Below are positions 1 to 6,232 of a stretch of DNA of 6,679 bases, in pieces. Source of the DNA: Deltaproteobacteria bacterium. GTDB taxonomy: Bacteria > Desulfobacterota > Binatia > UBA9968. Positions within the stretch are counted from its first letter, which is position 1. Every line of letters starts with the position of its first letter. The translations under genes were made by a program, and so were the position numbers. Under the pieces are notes generated by a model that was given only the letters and a program-made list of their open reading frames with translations, was not told where the DNA came from and did no database searches. The DNA is taken from NCBI GenBank assembly GCA_020027655.1, contig JAHKKJ010000564.1, forward strand, positions 1 through 6,679, given 5' to 3'.

Positions 1-65
1 GGCTTTCGCTCAGGACAGGCTCCCCACCAGATCCCAAACATCGAATGCTGGAGGGCGATAAATGC

Positions 66-97
66 ACTACTCCAACATTCCACCATTCCAGTACTTC
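66..97. repeat. Degenerate 8-bp tandem repeat in the upstream non-coding region
   Basis: Four consecutive 8-mers can be read: actactcc, aacattcc, accattcc and agtacttc. Their shared shape is roughly a-n-n-a-y-t-c-c. The array lies between the arms of a 7-bp perfect inverted repeat, ctccaac at 70-76 and gttggag at 110-116. Bases 1-183 carry no convincing gene, so this looks like intergenic repeat material. The array is short and imperfect. I cannot tell whether it is a remnant of a dispersed family or a chance pattern. Confidence 0.45.
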
Positions 98-183
98 AGT
101 CTCTGCTACGTTGGAGCGAGGCGGTCGAGCGCAACGAAGCAGATGGGCTTTTTTCGCCAGCCTGATAGTGTTATAGGGACGCT

Positions 184-1014
184 ATGGAAAGACAATACAC
201 GCGCGAAAAGTTGCTCACAACACCGGCTGAGTTACAGAAAAAACTCGCTTCACCTGCTCTTTGCCTCGTCGATGTTCGACCGGCGGAGCAGTTTGCTCAA
301 GGTCACATCCCAGGCGCGGTTCATTTTGATCTTTTTGGTCTCAGCCTGGTCGACACCAGTGAAGCGCCGCTCAAGGCATTCATGCACATGATCCATCACG
401 TGCTTGAACTCCGCGGCGTGAGCGAAGCCAAAGAAGTTGTCTTTTACGAAGCCAATTCCGGCATGCGCGCCGCGCGGGGACTGTGGTTCTTGGAATATTT
501 CGGCCACCCCAACGCTCGCATGCTTGATGGCGGCATTGATGCCTGGAAAGCAGCGGGCGGATCGATCACGACGGAATCAGTTGTTCCGAAGGCGACAACT
601 TTCAAAACCACCGAGCGCCGCGAAGTTTTGGCCACGGTGGACGACGTTCTTCAGTCACTCAACAAAAAAGAGTTCTCCATACTCGACACCCGCAGCGCAG
701 GCGAGTATCTCGGCACGCATGTGCGCGCCGCCCGAGGCGGAGCGATTCCCGGAGCCATTCATATCGAGTGGACAGACAATCTTGACGCCAGGGGCAAGTT
801 CAAATCCGAAGCTGAGCTGAAAACCATGTATCAAAACGTCGGCATCACCCCAGACAAAGAAGTGATCTCCTACTGCCAGGGCGGTTACCGCTCCGCTCAT
901 AGCTATGTCGCTCTGCGGCTGCTCGGCTTTCCCAAAGTCCGCAATTACATCGGTTCCTGGAAGGAATGGGGCGACCGCGCCGACCTGCCCATCGAGACGC
1001 CTACGGCAAAATAA
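184..1014 (+). CDS. Two-domain rhodanese-type sulfurtransferase (thiosulfate/3-mercaptopyruvate sulfurtransferase family)
   Basis: This 276-residue protein has the length and layout of tandem-rhodanese sulfurtransferases, which move a sulfane sulfur from thiosulfate or 3-mercaptopyruvate to a thiophilic acceptor through a cysteine persulfide. The N-terminal domain (about residues 10-130) has the typical LVDVRPAEQF and HIPGAVHFD segments and ends in MLDGG. It has no cysteine in its loop (FYEANSG), so it should be the inactive structural domain. The C-terminal domain (about 145-270) carries ILDTRSAGEY, GAIPGAIHIEW and the active loop CQGGYR, with Cys231 as the predicted catalytic residue, followed by GSWKEWG. 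There is no signal peptide, so it should be cytoplasmic. An in-frame stop at 166-168 makes ATG 184 the first start available; AGGGA at 175-179 is a weak, close ribosome site. The stop overlaps the next gene's ATG by one base. The preferred donor cannot be assigned: a CxGGYR loop alone does not separate thiosulfate from mercaptopyruvate enzymes. Confidence 0.93.
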   Translation: MERQYTREKLLTTPAELQKKLASPALCLVDVRPAEQFAQGHIPGAVHFDLFGLSLVDTSEAPLKAFMHMIHHVLELRGVSEAKEVVFYEANSGMRAARGLWFLEYFGHPNARMLDGGIDAWKAAGGSITTESVVPKATTFKTTERREVLATVDDVLQSLNKKEFSILDTRSAGEYLGTHVRAARGGAIPGAIHIEWTDNLDARGKFKSEAELKTMYQNVGITPDKEVISYCQGGYRSAHSYVALRLLGFPKVRNYIGSWKEWGDRADLPIETPTAK

Positions 1015-1982
1015 TGAGTTTGACATTCCGAGCCTATGCTCTGCTGCTTTTGCTCCTGGTCTCGTTTTTGGTGCAAGCTAATCCAGTGACGGGAGCTGAA
1101 GCGAGAAAAGTCACGCTGTCCTATTCTGCGGTGAGCATGACCTGGTTTCCGGTGAAGGTGGCTGTGGAGAAGGGTTTTTTCCGGAATGAAGGCTTGGAGC
1201 CGCAACTGATTCAAATGAACGGAAATGTCGCGACAGTGGCACTGGCCAACGGCCACATCGATTTTTCCTTGAATATTTCTCCGGTGCTCAACGGCGCCAT
1301 GCAAGGTTTAGGTCTCAAGCTGGTTACGGCGCTCAATACACGCCCGCTGTTTTCTCTGGTCGTGCGACCGGAGGTTCAATCACCTGCCGATCTAAAGAGT
1401 AAAGTCTTCGCAGTCAGCTCCTTCGGCAACACCCAAGCGATTCTCACGGAAAAGCATCTGCAACACCTGGGCTTGAAGAAGGGCGAGTACCAGTTGCTGG
1501 CGATGGGCGCGACCCCGGCTCGGATCGCGGCTATGGAGAAAAATATCGTCCAGGGCAGCTTGATGCCCCTGCCTTCGAACGTTCAGATGGAGAATCGGGG
1601 CTATCGCATCCTTGGCAACACCGCGGAAATCATCACTCACCCCATCGCTGGTCTCGGCGTCCACGAAGATAAAATAAAGAAGGACCCTGATCTCATCAAA
1701 AGAACGATTCGCGCATCGCTACGCAGCCTGCAACTCCTGCAGACGAATCCGAAAGAGACGCTCAAGATTTTGATGGACTGGGGCCGCACGTCAGAAAAGG
1801 ATGCCCTGCGTTCGTTGGAGCTTGCCAAGCCCGGCTTCAGCAAAAATGGTTTTCTCACCGACGACGACCTCAGTATCGAGTGGAGTTTTATCCAACAACA
1901 AACCAAGAAAACCAACGTGCCGGTTTCGATCGCTCATGATATGACCTTGCTCAAAGAGGTGCAGCGAGAGCTTGGCATGTAG
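1014..1982 (+). CDS. Exported NMT1/SsuA-like ABC transporter substrate-binding protein
   Basis: This is a 322-residue periplasmic-binding-protein-fold protein. Residues 6-20 are a strongly hydrophobic signal-peptide core (YALLLLLLVSFLV region), with plausible cleavage after Ala22 or Ala28. The mature part starts KVTLSYSAVSMTWFPVKVA and continues with VEKGFFRNEGLEPQLIQ, then NGHIDFSLN and the lobe-two segment SPADLKSKVFAVSSFG. These are the usual landmarks of the NMT1/THI5-like and sulfonate/nitrate binding (SsuA/TauA) families. An in-frame ATG exists at 966, but it lies inside the rhodanese gene and would put 16 charged residues (MGRPRRPAHRD...) before the signal peptide. ATG 1014 is therefore chosen; it overlaps the upstream TAA as TAATG, which suggests translational coupling. 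No permease or ATPase gene is in the window. The ligand is unknown: sulfonates, pyrimidines or aromatic acids are all possible for this superfamily. Confidence 0.9.
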   Translation: MSLTFRAYALLLLLLVSFLVQANPVTGAEARKVTLSYSAVSMTWFPVKVAVEKGFFRNEGLEPQLIQMNGNVATVALANGHIDFSLNISPVLNGAMQGLGLKLVTALNTRPLFSLVVRPEVQSPADLKSKVFAVSSFGNTQAILTEKHLQHLGLKKGEYQLLAMGATPARIAAMEKNIVQGSLMPLPSNVQMENRGYRILGNTAEIITHPIAGLGVHEDKIKKDPDLIKRTIRASLRSLQLLQTNPKETLKILMDWGRTSEKDALRSLELAKPGFSKNGFLTDDDLSIEWSFIQQQTKKTNVPVSIAHDMTLLKEVQRELGM

Positions 1983-2014
1983 CATCGCCCGCAAATCAAA
2001 ATTGCTTAAGAAAA

Positions 2015-2020
2015 AAGGAG
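2015..2020 (+). promoter_or_regulatory. Strong Shine-Dalgarno for the second binding-protein gene
   Basis: AAGGAG sits 7 bases before the ATG at 2028. It fixes the start of the downstream gene and supports a protein that truly lacks a signal peptide. The 45-bp gap after the previous stop shows no obvious hairpin terminator, so read-through from the rhodanese/binding-protein pair is likely. Confidence 0.8.
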
Positions 2021-2027
2021 TAAATCT

Positions 2028-2978
2028 ATGCTTCGGACCCTCGACCTTCTCGCCAGTGATCCGTCCCATCTGCCCTTCCTCTTTGTGTTCAAGGAGTCCG
2101 GTGTGATGGAAAAATATGGCTTCGAAATCGATCTCCACATCGTCGGCGGGGCCAAAGCGCCGACCATGGCACACCGAGCGAAGCTTGCATTGGCGGGAGA
2201 AATCGATTTTCTCAGTGGACTGCATCACGAGACTTATCGCGAGCGCGCCAAAGGTGAAAAACGGCTCACTTATCTCGCGCAAGCCCAGAACAACTGGGAC
2301 GACCGGCTCGTCGCCCTGCCCAAGATCGAACGCATTCACGATTTGAAAGGTCAAAAGATCGTCTGTCATTCCACAGCGCCTTGTGTCGCCGGCAACCTCC
2401 GCGCTGTGTTGGAAAGCTGCGGGCTCAAGCCGGACGAGATTCATATCGAAGCCGTAAAAGACTCCTCGGGTAAGTTTCTGCAATTTGTCGATCGCTTGAC
2501 CTCCGGCGAGGCCGCTGCGGCATTGGTGGACATGCCGTTCGATCTCTACGGCATTAAAAAAGGATTGAAGATCATCGACCTTCCCGATCGGCCGGTGATC
2601 CACAATACGACTTTGTTGGCAACGACGGATTACATCAAACAAAACGAGGAGACGGTCTATGCCTTTATCAAGGGCTTCATCGAAGCCCTCCATTTCTTCA
2701 AGACCCAGCCGGACAAAGTTATCCCCATCCTGAAGAACAACCTGGCCAAACGCTACGGGCTCGAAGAGGACGAGTATTATGTCCACCTCCAGCGCGAGTG
2801 GGCGCGGCTGTTGTCAAAGAAGCCTTATCCCCTGGCCAGCGCCATTCAAAACGTCTATGACCTCGATGTCGGCAAAGATCCTGCGATGAGAAACATCGGG
2901 CCGATGGAGCCATGGGATCTGCATTATCTTCGCGCCATCGACGACAGTGGGTTCATCGACAAGCTCTATGCTTCGTGA
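2028..2978 (+). CDS. NMT1/SsuA-like substrate-binding-fold protein without a signal peptide
   Basis: This is a 316-residue protein of the type II periplasmic-binding fold. The first lobe contains FVFKESGVMEKYGFEIDLHI, then AGEIDFLSGLHHETY. The second lobe contains IHDLKGQKIVCHSTAPCVAG, then ASG-like SGEAAAALVDMPF. Residues 190-235 give the late helix pattern TTDYIKQNEETVYAFIKGF typical of NMT1-like proteins. The protein begins directly with a beta strand of the mature fold (MLRTLDLLASDPSHLPF), so no export signal is present. The strong ribosome site makes a misplaced start unlikely. It follows the exported binding protein by 45 bp and probably shares its transcript. A cytoplasmic ligand sensor, or an enzyme built on this fold (4,5-dihydroxyphthalate decarboxylase-like proteins use it), would fit the lack of export. 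Yeast-type Thi5 chemistry is unlikely because its PLP-binding Lys and Cys-rich motif are not evident. Function unassigned. Confidence 0.85.
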   Translation: MLRTLDLLASDPSHLPFLFVFKESGVMEKYGFEIDLHIVGGAKAPTMAHRAKLALAGEIDFLSGLHHETYRERAKGEKRLTYLAQAQNNWDDRLVALPKIERIHDLKGQKIVCHSTAPCVAGNLRAVLESCGLKPDEIHIEAVKDSSGKFLQFVDRLTSGEAAAALVDMPFDLYGIKKGLKIIDLPDRPVIHNTTLLATTDYIKQNEETVYAFIKGFIEALHFFKTQPDKVIPILKNNLAKRYGLEEDEYYVHLQREWARLLSKKPYPLASAIQNVYDLDVGKDPAMRNIGPMEPWDLHYLRAIDDSGFIDKLYAS

Positions 2979-3015
2979 TCCGGAATAATCTTGGCCGTTC
3001 TCCGTCTTCAGGTCT

Positions 3016-3972
3016 CTACGGCCGATGAAGAACGAAAAACAGCCGTTCGTGAAGCTCTTTTCTATTACGCAATTGGGGAGGAATGATCGCTGGATGCGTT
3101 GGCTCCGAATCGAACCCATAGGAAACAACACGAGCGCCGGGCTTGAGTTGATGCATCAGAGCAGGCCTCAAAGCCAGATTCCCATCACCGGAAAGATAGA
3201 GAGTCACAACCGACGTGGGCGCAAGGTTGGCGGTCATAAAATCTTGCTGGTGAATCTCCACCAGCTTTTCCACTCCCTGCTTGCGCACGTTTTCGCGCGC
3301 CAATTTAACCAACCCCGGATCAATTTCGAAGCCAACGGCTTTTACGCCAAACTGCTTTGCCGCGGCGATGACCACCCGACCGTCTCCGGACCCGAGATCG
3401 TAGACGACATCTCCCTTCCTAACCCCCGCAAGCGCCAGTAGACGCTCTACGACTTCCTGGGGCGTCGGATCAAAGGGCGCCAGCTGATCGGCGGACCTTC
3501 CAGGAATTGACTGCTGGACGGGGTTGAAAATCGGCGGATCCCCATAGCCGATCCCGGGCGCGACCCCGCTGATGATAGTCACATCGATCAAGTCGGGAAC
3601 ATCAACGATCGAAATCCCTCCTAGACGGGGAAAAACGGCCGGAACGAACGGGCGGGGAAAATGATGAAAAACCGGCGCCACAGGAGCATGAAACACGCGC
3701 ACGGGAGCTATGCGAACGGAGATTCCGGTGGAGGGGGCGAAATGCTGAAACGTTAGCGGAGTTTGCCGGCTGGTAATCTGCGCCGAACCCCGCCCTTGAA
3801 AACCTTGAAGGTTATTGACGCCAGGAGAAACGCGACCTACTGCTCCGGCGCTCTGCCTGGAACCCATTCCACCGCGAGACATCCGCCCTTGAGCTTCGTG
3901 GGCTCCAAAGATCAAGGCGATTAAAACGACTGCTAAGGCTAATGTCATCAGCGTCCACCCGAGATCGATCAT
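3016..3972 (-). CDS. Membrane-anchored class I SAM-dependent methyltransferase, FAM173/ATPSCKMT-like
   Basis: This 318-residue protein has three parts. Residues 8-23 form one hydrophobic segment (LMTLALAVVLIALIFG). Residues 24-165 are a linker rich in Gly, Ser, Pro, His and Val with no recognisable domain. From about 168 comes a class I methyltransferase: DPTPQEVVERLLALAG, motif I YDLGSGDGRV (Asp182-Val190), acidic post-I residue Glu206 in AVGFEIDP, Asp224, then VVTLYL and LKPGARVVSYGF. This order and wording resemble the FAM173/ATPSCKMT group of protein-lysine methyltransferases, whose eukaryotic members modify membrane-associated targets such as ATP synthase subunit c. The target here is unknown. 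Negative charge before and positive charge after the hydrophobic segment would keep the catalytic domain in the cytoplasm. The upstream ATG has no Shine-Dalgarno; ATG at 3948 (residue 9) is preceded by GGGTGG and is a good alternative start. It lies 21 bp downstream of the MFS remnant and converges on the binding-protein gene, 37 bp away. Confidence 0.85.
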   Translation of the reverse strand: MIDLGWTLMTLALAVVLIALIFGAHEAQGRMSRGGMGSRQSAGAVGRVSPGVNNLQGFQGRGSAQITSRQTPLTFQHFAPSTGISVRIAPVRVFHAPVAPVFHHFPRPFVPAVFPRLGGISIVDVPDLIDVTIISGVAPGIGYGDPPIFNPVQQSIPGRSADQLAPFDPTPQEVVERLLALAGVRKGDVVYDLGSGDGRVVIAAAKQFGVKAVGFEIDPGLVKLARENVRKQGVEKLVEIHQQDFMTANLAPTSVVTLYLSGDGNLALRPALMHQLKPGARVVSYGFDSEPTHPAIIPPQLRNRKELHERLFFVLHRP

Positions 3973-3993
3973 AGGAGGGACGTAACACGAAAG

Positions 3994-4246
3994 TCAACTC
4001 CCCGCTCCAAGCCCGATATCACGCACCACGGGCGCCCGCCACGCGACCAGAATCGCCAGTAGAATAACCACTAATCCCATGTAACTTACGGTCGCCGGCG
4101 CGCCGATCAGGTGAGCGCTGACTCCCGCCATAAGCGCACCCACGGGCATCAAACCTCGGTCCAAGGCATAGATGCTCATCACGCGCCCGCGCAAATGATC
4201 TGTCGGCCGCTACGCCTGCAATGGGACTGGCGATGAGGAATGGGAC
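3994..4246 (-). pseudogene. Decayed major facilitator superfamily (MFS) transporter, two out-of-frame remnants
   Basis: Two MFS-like pieces abut in different reading frames. The downstream piece (about 4203-3994) reads DHLRGRVMSIYALDRGLMPV, then GALMAGVSAHLIGAPATVSY, a hydrophobic helix (MGLVVILLAILVAW) and a stop. This is the typical C-terminal end of MFS_3/EntS-like exporters. It has no good start: the frame runs back to an in-frame TAG at 4212-4210, with only a TTG at 4194. The upstream piece (4246-4199, other frame) reads VPFLIASPIAGVAADRS, which looks like helix 2 plus the motif A loop near the N-terminus of the same kind of protein. About 400 residues of a normal transporter sit between these landmarks, so most of the gene has been deleted and the two ends joined near 4200. 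It lies between two intact minus-strand genes. The C-terminal piece is certain by pattern; the N-terminal piece is short and less sure. Confidence 0.72.
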
Positions 4247-4267
4247 CGCCCGCGGGCCGTTTTCGGG

Positions 4268-5125
4268 CTAGTTCGCTTTAGTGACGAAGGTCATATCATC
4301 CCGGCGAACAAAGCCGGTCGGATTGTTGCGCTTCGACCTCACTTCCAGCCAATCGCCAAGGGATCTGACTACATTGACCCGGGTTCCTTTGGTTATCTGA
4401 GACAAAACCCGTGAAGATGCGGAGGGCTCTTCGTAAACCGAAGTTGGGCGGATGGTTTGGTAAACTCCCAGCTCAGCCGCGCTGCGCGCCCCCCCGGACC
4501 GACTCGCGGGCGGACTCGGCTCCGCCGGCCGCGACGCAGTCTTTGTTGCCGGCGCCGTCTTGTTCGCAGCTAGTCGCTCCGCCTCCTTCGCCGTGCGATT
4601 CAATTTCTGTTGGGTCGATGCCAGATTCTTTTGACTCTCTTCGAGCTTGTTTTTGAGCTGGACAAGCTGAGTCGAATTCTGGGCAAGCTCCTTCCGGGTT
4701 TGAGCCAGTTCAGCTTCCAAGGTCTGAATTTTTTGGTCCTTGTCCCTGAGCTGCGCCAGCTTCTCTTCGAGCAACGATTGTGATTCACTGCGCTGCCGCT
4801 GCCCACCGATCAAAAAGACGCCGATACCGAAAACAAGCAGGCCCGCAACCAAGATCGCTTTCGACCCGATCGAGGTCTTATGTTTCTTGGACCCTAGACG
4901 AGCCTCCACAGTATCGGCTTCTCGCGTCGGCCATTGTGGATCGGCGGTTGAACTCAGATCGGCCTTGCAGTACGGACACTTCAGGGCGTCCTCGGCAATG
5001 CTATTGGCGCAGTGGGGACAGAGCTTGGTACGAATGCCTCCCCTAGTCACCAAAGATCTACCGTCCTTTGCGCAAAAACTCACCTTGTCGTCGTATTCCG
5101 TGGAGCATTGCGGGCACCGCTTCAT
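4268..5125 (-). CDS. Zinc-ribbon, single-pass membrane, coiled-coil and SH3-domain protein
   Basis: This 285-residue protein starts MKRCPQC. Residues 4-25 form a zinc-ribbon-like element CPQC...FCAKDGRSL, with three Cys and an Asp where a fourth ligand might be. Residues 36-53 form a complete ribbon, CPHC...CPYC. A transmembrane helix follows at about 80-97 (ILVAGLLVFGIGVFLIGG). Residues 105-172 are a charged heptad-like coiled coil (LEEKLAQLRDKDQKIQTLEA and onward). A Pro/Ser/Ala linker leads to a bacterial SH3 domain at 231-285 (VYEEPSASSRVLSQITKGTR, then GDWLEVRS and GFVRRDDM). Zinc ribbons would be cytoplasmic and the SH3 domain outside, possibly touching peptidoglycan, which suggests an envelope-associated adaptor or sensor; this is inference. 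A longer frame reaches a TTG at 5161, but that TTG overlaps a -35-like box, so ATG 5125 is chosen. It is the first gene of the minus-strand group. Confidence 0.85.
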   Translation of the reverse strand: MKRCPQCSTEYDDKVSFCAKDGRSLVTRGGIRTKLCPHCANSIAEDALKCPYCKADLSSTADPQWPTREADTVEARLGSKKHKTSIGSKAILVAGLLVFGIGVFLIGGQRQRSESQSLLEEKLAQLRDKDQKIQTLEAELAQTRKELAQNSTQLVQLKNKLEESQKNLASTQQKLNRTAKEAERLAANKTAPATKTASRPAEPSPPASRSGGARSAAELGVYQTIRPTSVYEEPSASSRVLSQITKGTRVNVVRSLGDWLEVRSKRNNPTGFVRRDDMTFVTKAN

Positions 5126-5132
5126 GGGAATT

Positions 5133-5161
5133 ATTCTGAATATAATACGCTTGCGCGTCAA
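5133..5161 (-). promoter_or_regulatory. Candidate sigma70-type promoter for a near-leaderless transcript of the zinc-ribbon gene
   Basis: Reading the minus strand, TTGACG (5161-5156) is followed after 17 bp by CAGAAT (5138-5133). Seven bases later comes the ATG at 5125. Transcription starting at the usual distance would begin at or beside the start codon. No Shine-Dalgarno precedes this ATG, which fits leaderless translation. A TATATT at 5144-5139 could serve as an alternative -10 box and would also give almost no leader. Sigma factor preference in this organism is unknown. Confidence 0.45.
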
Positions 5162-5221
5162 GAGGAATCATCGGAGGTCAGGTAGATTATAAAATGAAAG
5201 CGTCTTCAGGTCATTCGCAAC

Positions 5222-5250
5222 TTGCCCTGGCAGGACCCTTAAGCTATAGA
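5222..5250 (+). promoter_or_regulatory. Candidate promoter for the cyclodeaminase-like gene
   Basis: TTGCCC at 5222-5227 and TATAGA at 5245-5250 are separated by exactly 17 bp; each matches four of six consensus bases. The -10 box lies 22 bp before the ATG at 5273, leaving room for a short leader with the ribosome site. A second AT-rich box, TATAAA at 5188-5193, could act instead. Both lie in the 147-bp divergent region shared with the zinc-ribbon gene. Confidence 0.4.
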
Positions 5251-5255
5251 AACCT

Positions 5256-5261
5256 GGGAGG
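5256..5261 (+). promoter_or_regulatory. Ribosome binding site of the cyclodeaminase-like gene
   Basis: GGGAGG ends 11 bases before ATG 5273, slightly longer than ideal spacing, and supports that start over later in-frame ATGs. Confidence 0.7.
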
Positions 5262-5272
5262 AAACAAACATC

Positions 5273-6214
5273 ATGGCTCTCGTTATAAGCGAAGCGCAAA
5301 CCAGAAAACTCATCGACATGCAGACAGCGTTAAAGCTCGTCGACGCAATGTTTCGCGCCCGCGCCGGTGGAAAAGTACGCAGCGTGCCGCGGCGCCGGCT
5401 CAAAGGGAGCGAAAAGCAGCTCAACATGATGGCAGCCTGGCAGGAAACTTCGGACCTCATCTGTCTCCGCGCTTACGCCGGCGCGTCCAACACGATTACG
5501 CTCTACAACGGACGCACCGGTCAAATTCAAGCGATCATCGATATGGGCTATCTTAGCAGCCTTCGAACGGGCGCCGCCACGGGCGTGGCCGCCAAGTATC
5601 TCGCCCCGTCGAACACAAGAACGCTGGGAGTGATCGGGCCCGGCTGGCAGGCAACTTTTCAAGTCGAGGCGGTTGCGAACTCTTGTCCCATTAAGGAGGT
5701 TGTGGTCTATGGCCGAAATCCGAAGAGACGAAAAGAATTCATCCGACAGATGAGCAAAGTCGTCAAAGCCGACTGGAAGGAAGCGGACACAGTCGACGAA
5801 GCGGAGACGGCGTCGGACATTTTAGTAGTCTCGACGGACTCTTCGATGCCCGTGGCCACCGGCGCGAGTCTAAAAGAAGAAAGCTTGGTCGCGTCTATTG
5901 GCGCCAACGCAACGGTGAAGCATGAGGTTTCGAACAATCTCATTCGCCGCATGGATTTGATCGTGACCGATGACCTTGCCGCCGCGAAAGCCGACAGCGG
6001 CGATCTCGTCGAGGCTTGCCAAACCCGCATCGCCCGCTGGGAAGACATCGTTCCCCTGGAGAAGATCGTCGCCGAGGGCGTGCCTCAACCGCGGCCGAAA
6101 AGAATATTTTTCCAATCCAACGGCATTGCCGACGAAGACCTCGCTGTCGGCCGCTATGTATTGGAACAAGCGAAAAAGAAAAAACTCAAAATGAAACGCA
6201 TCACTGAGATCTAA
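5273..6214 (+). CDS. Ornithine cyclodeaminase / mu-crystallin family NAD(P)-dependent enzyme
   Basis: This 313-residue protein is full length for the family, which includes ornithine cyclodeaminase, archaeal alanine dehydrogenase, imine reductases and mu-crystallin (ketimine reductase). Landmarks in order: the catalytic-lobe segment LYNGRTGQIQAIIDMGYLSS, the hallmark LRTGAATGVAAKYLA with Arg98, the dinucleotide-binding loop GVIGPGWQA (Gly122, Gly124, Ala127), SIGAN at 208-212, VTDD at 231-234, SGDL at 242-245, and the C-terminal FFQSNGIADEDLAVGRYV. The usual substrate-carboxylate lysine of the family (the K in a 'gvKvyt'-like strand) appears to be Arg66 in ICLRAYAG, so the substrate may differ from ornithine or alanine. 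It is cytoplasmic with a lysine-rich tail (KKKKLKMKR). It has its own candidate promoter and a GGGAGG ribosome site, and is divergent from the zinc-ribbon gene. Family assignment is firm; the exact reaction is not. Confidence 0.9.
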   Translation: MALVISEAQTRKLIDMQTALKLVDAMFRARAGGKVRSVPRRRLKGSEKQLNMMAAWQETSDLICLRAYAGASNTITLYNGRTGQIQAIIDMGYLSSLRTGAATGVAAKYLAPSNTRTLGVIGPGWQATFQVEAVANSCPIKEVVVYGRNPKRRKEFIRQMSKVVKADWKEADTVDEAETASDILVVSTDSSMPVATGASLKEESLVASIGANATVKHEVSNNLIRRMDLIVTDDLAAAKADSGDLVEACQTRIARWEDIVPLEKIVAEGVPQPRPKRIFFQSNGIADEDLAVGRYVLEQAKKKKLKMKRITEI

Positions 6215-6232
6215 CCAAAGATATTTGAAATT

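Noticed and set aside
2..61. A short open frame (19 codons, then TAA) that could be the end of an upstream gene
   Set aside because: It has no recognisable C-terminal motif, and the region resembles intergenic repeat text (ttcgctcaggacaggctc). It is too short to support a gene.
62..391. Open frame of 109 codons overlapping the start of the rhodanese gene
   Set aside because: It overlaps a well-supported gene in another frame, starts in repeat sequence and shows no domain pattern.
966..1013. Upstream in-frame ATG for the exported binding protein
   Set aside because: It lies within the rhodanese coding region and would place a charged extension ahead of a clear signal peptide; the TAATG overlap start is better.
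2028..2978. Thi5-type HMP-P synthase (thiamine pyrimidine synthesis), suggested by the fold and a histidine near residue 66
   Set aside because: As I recall the yeast protein, a PLP-binding lysine lies four residues before the histidine and a Cys-rich motif follows later. Neither is evident here.
2993..3023. Hairpin ggccgt/acggcc between the convergent genes as a bidirectional terminator
   Set aside because: Only 6 bp of stem with a 19-bp loop and no T-run on either side; it overlaps the methyltransferase stop. Too weak to annotate.
5194..5556. Plus-strand open frame of 120 codons across the divergent region
   Set aside because: Overlaps the cyclodeaminase-like gene in another frame and has a low-complexity basic composition with no ribosome site.
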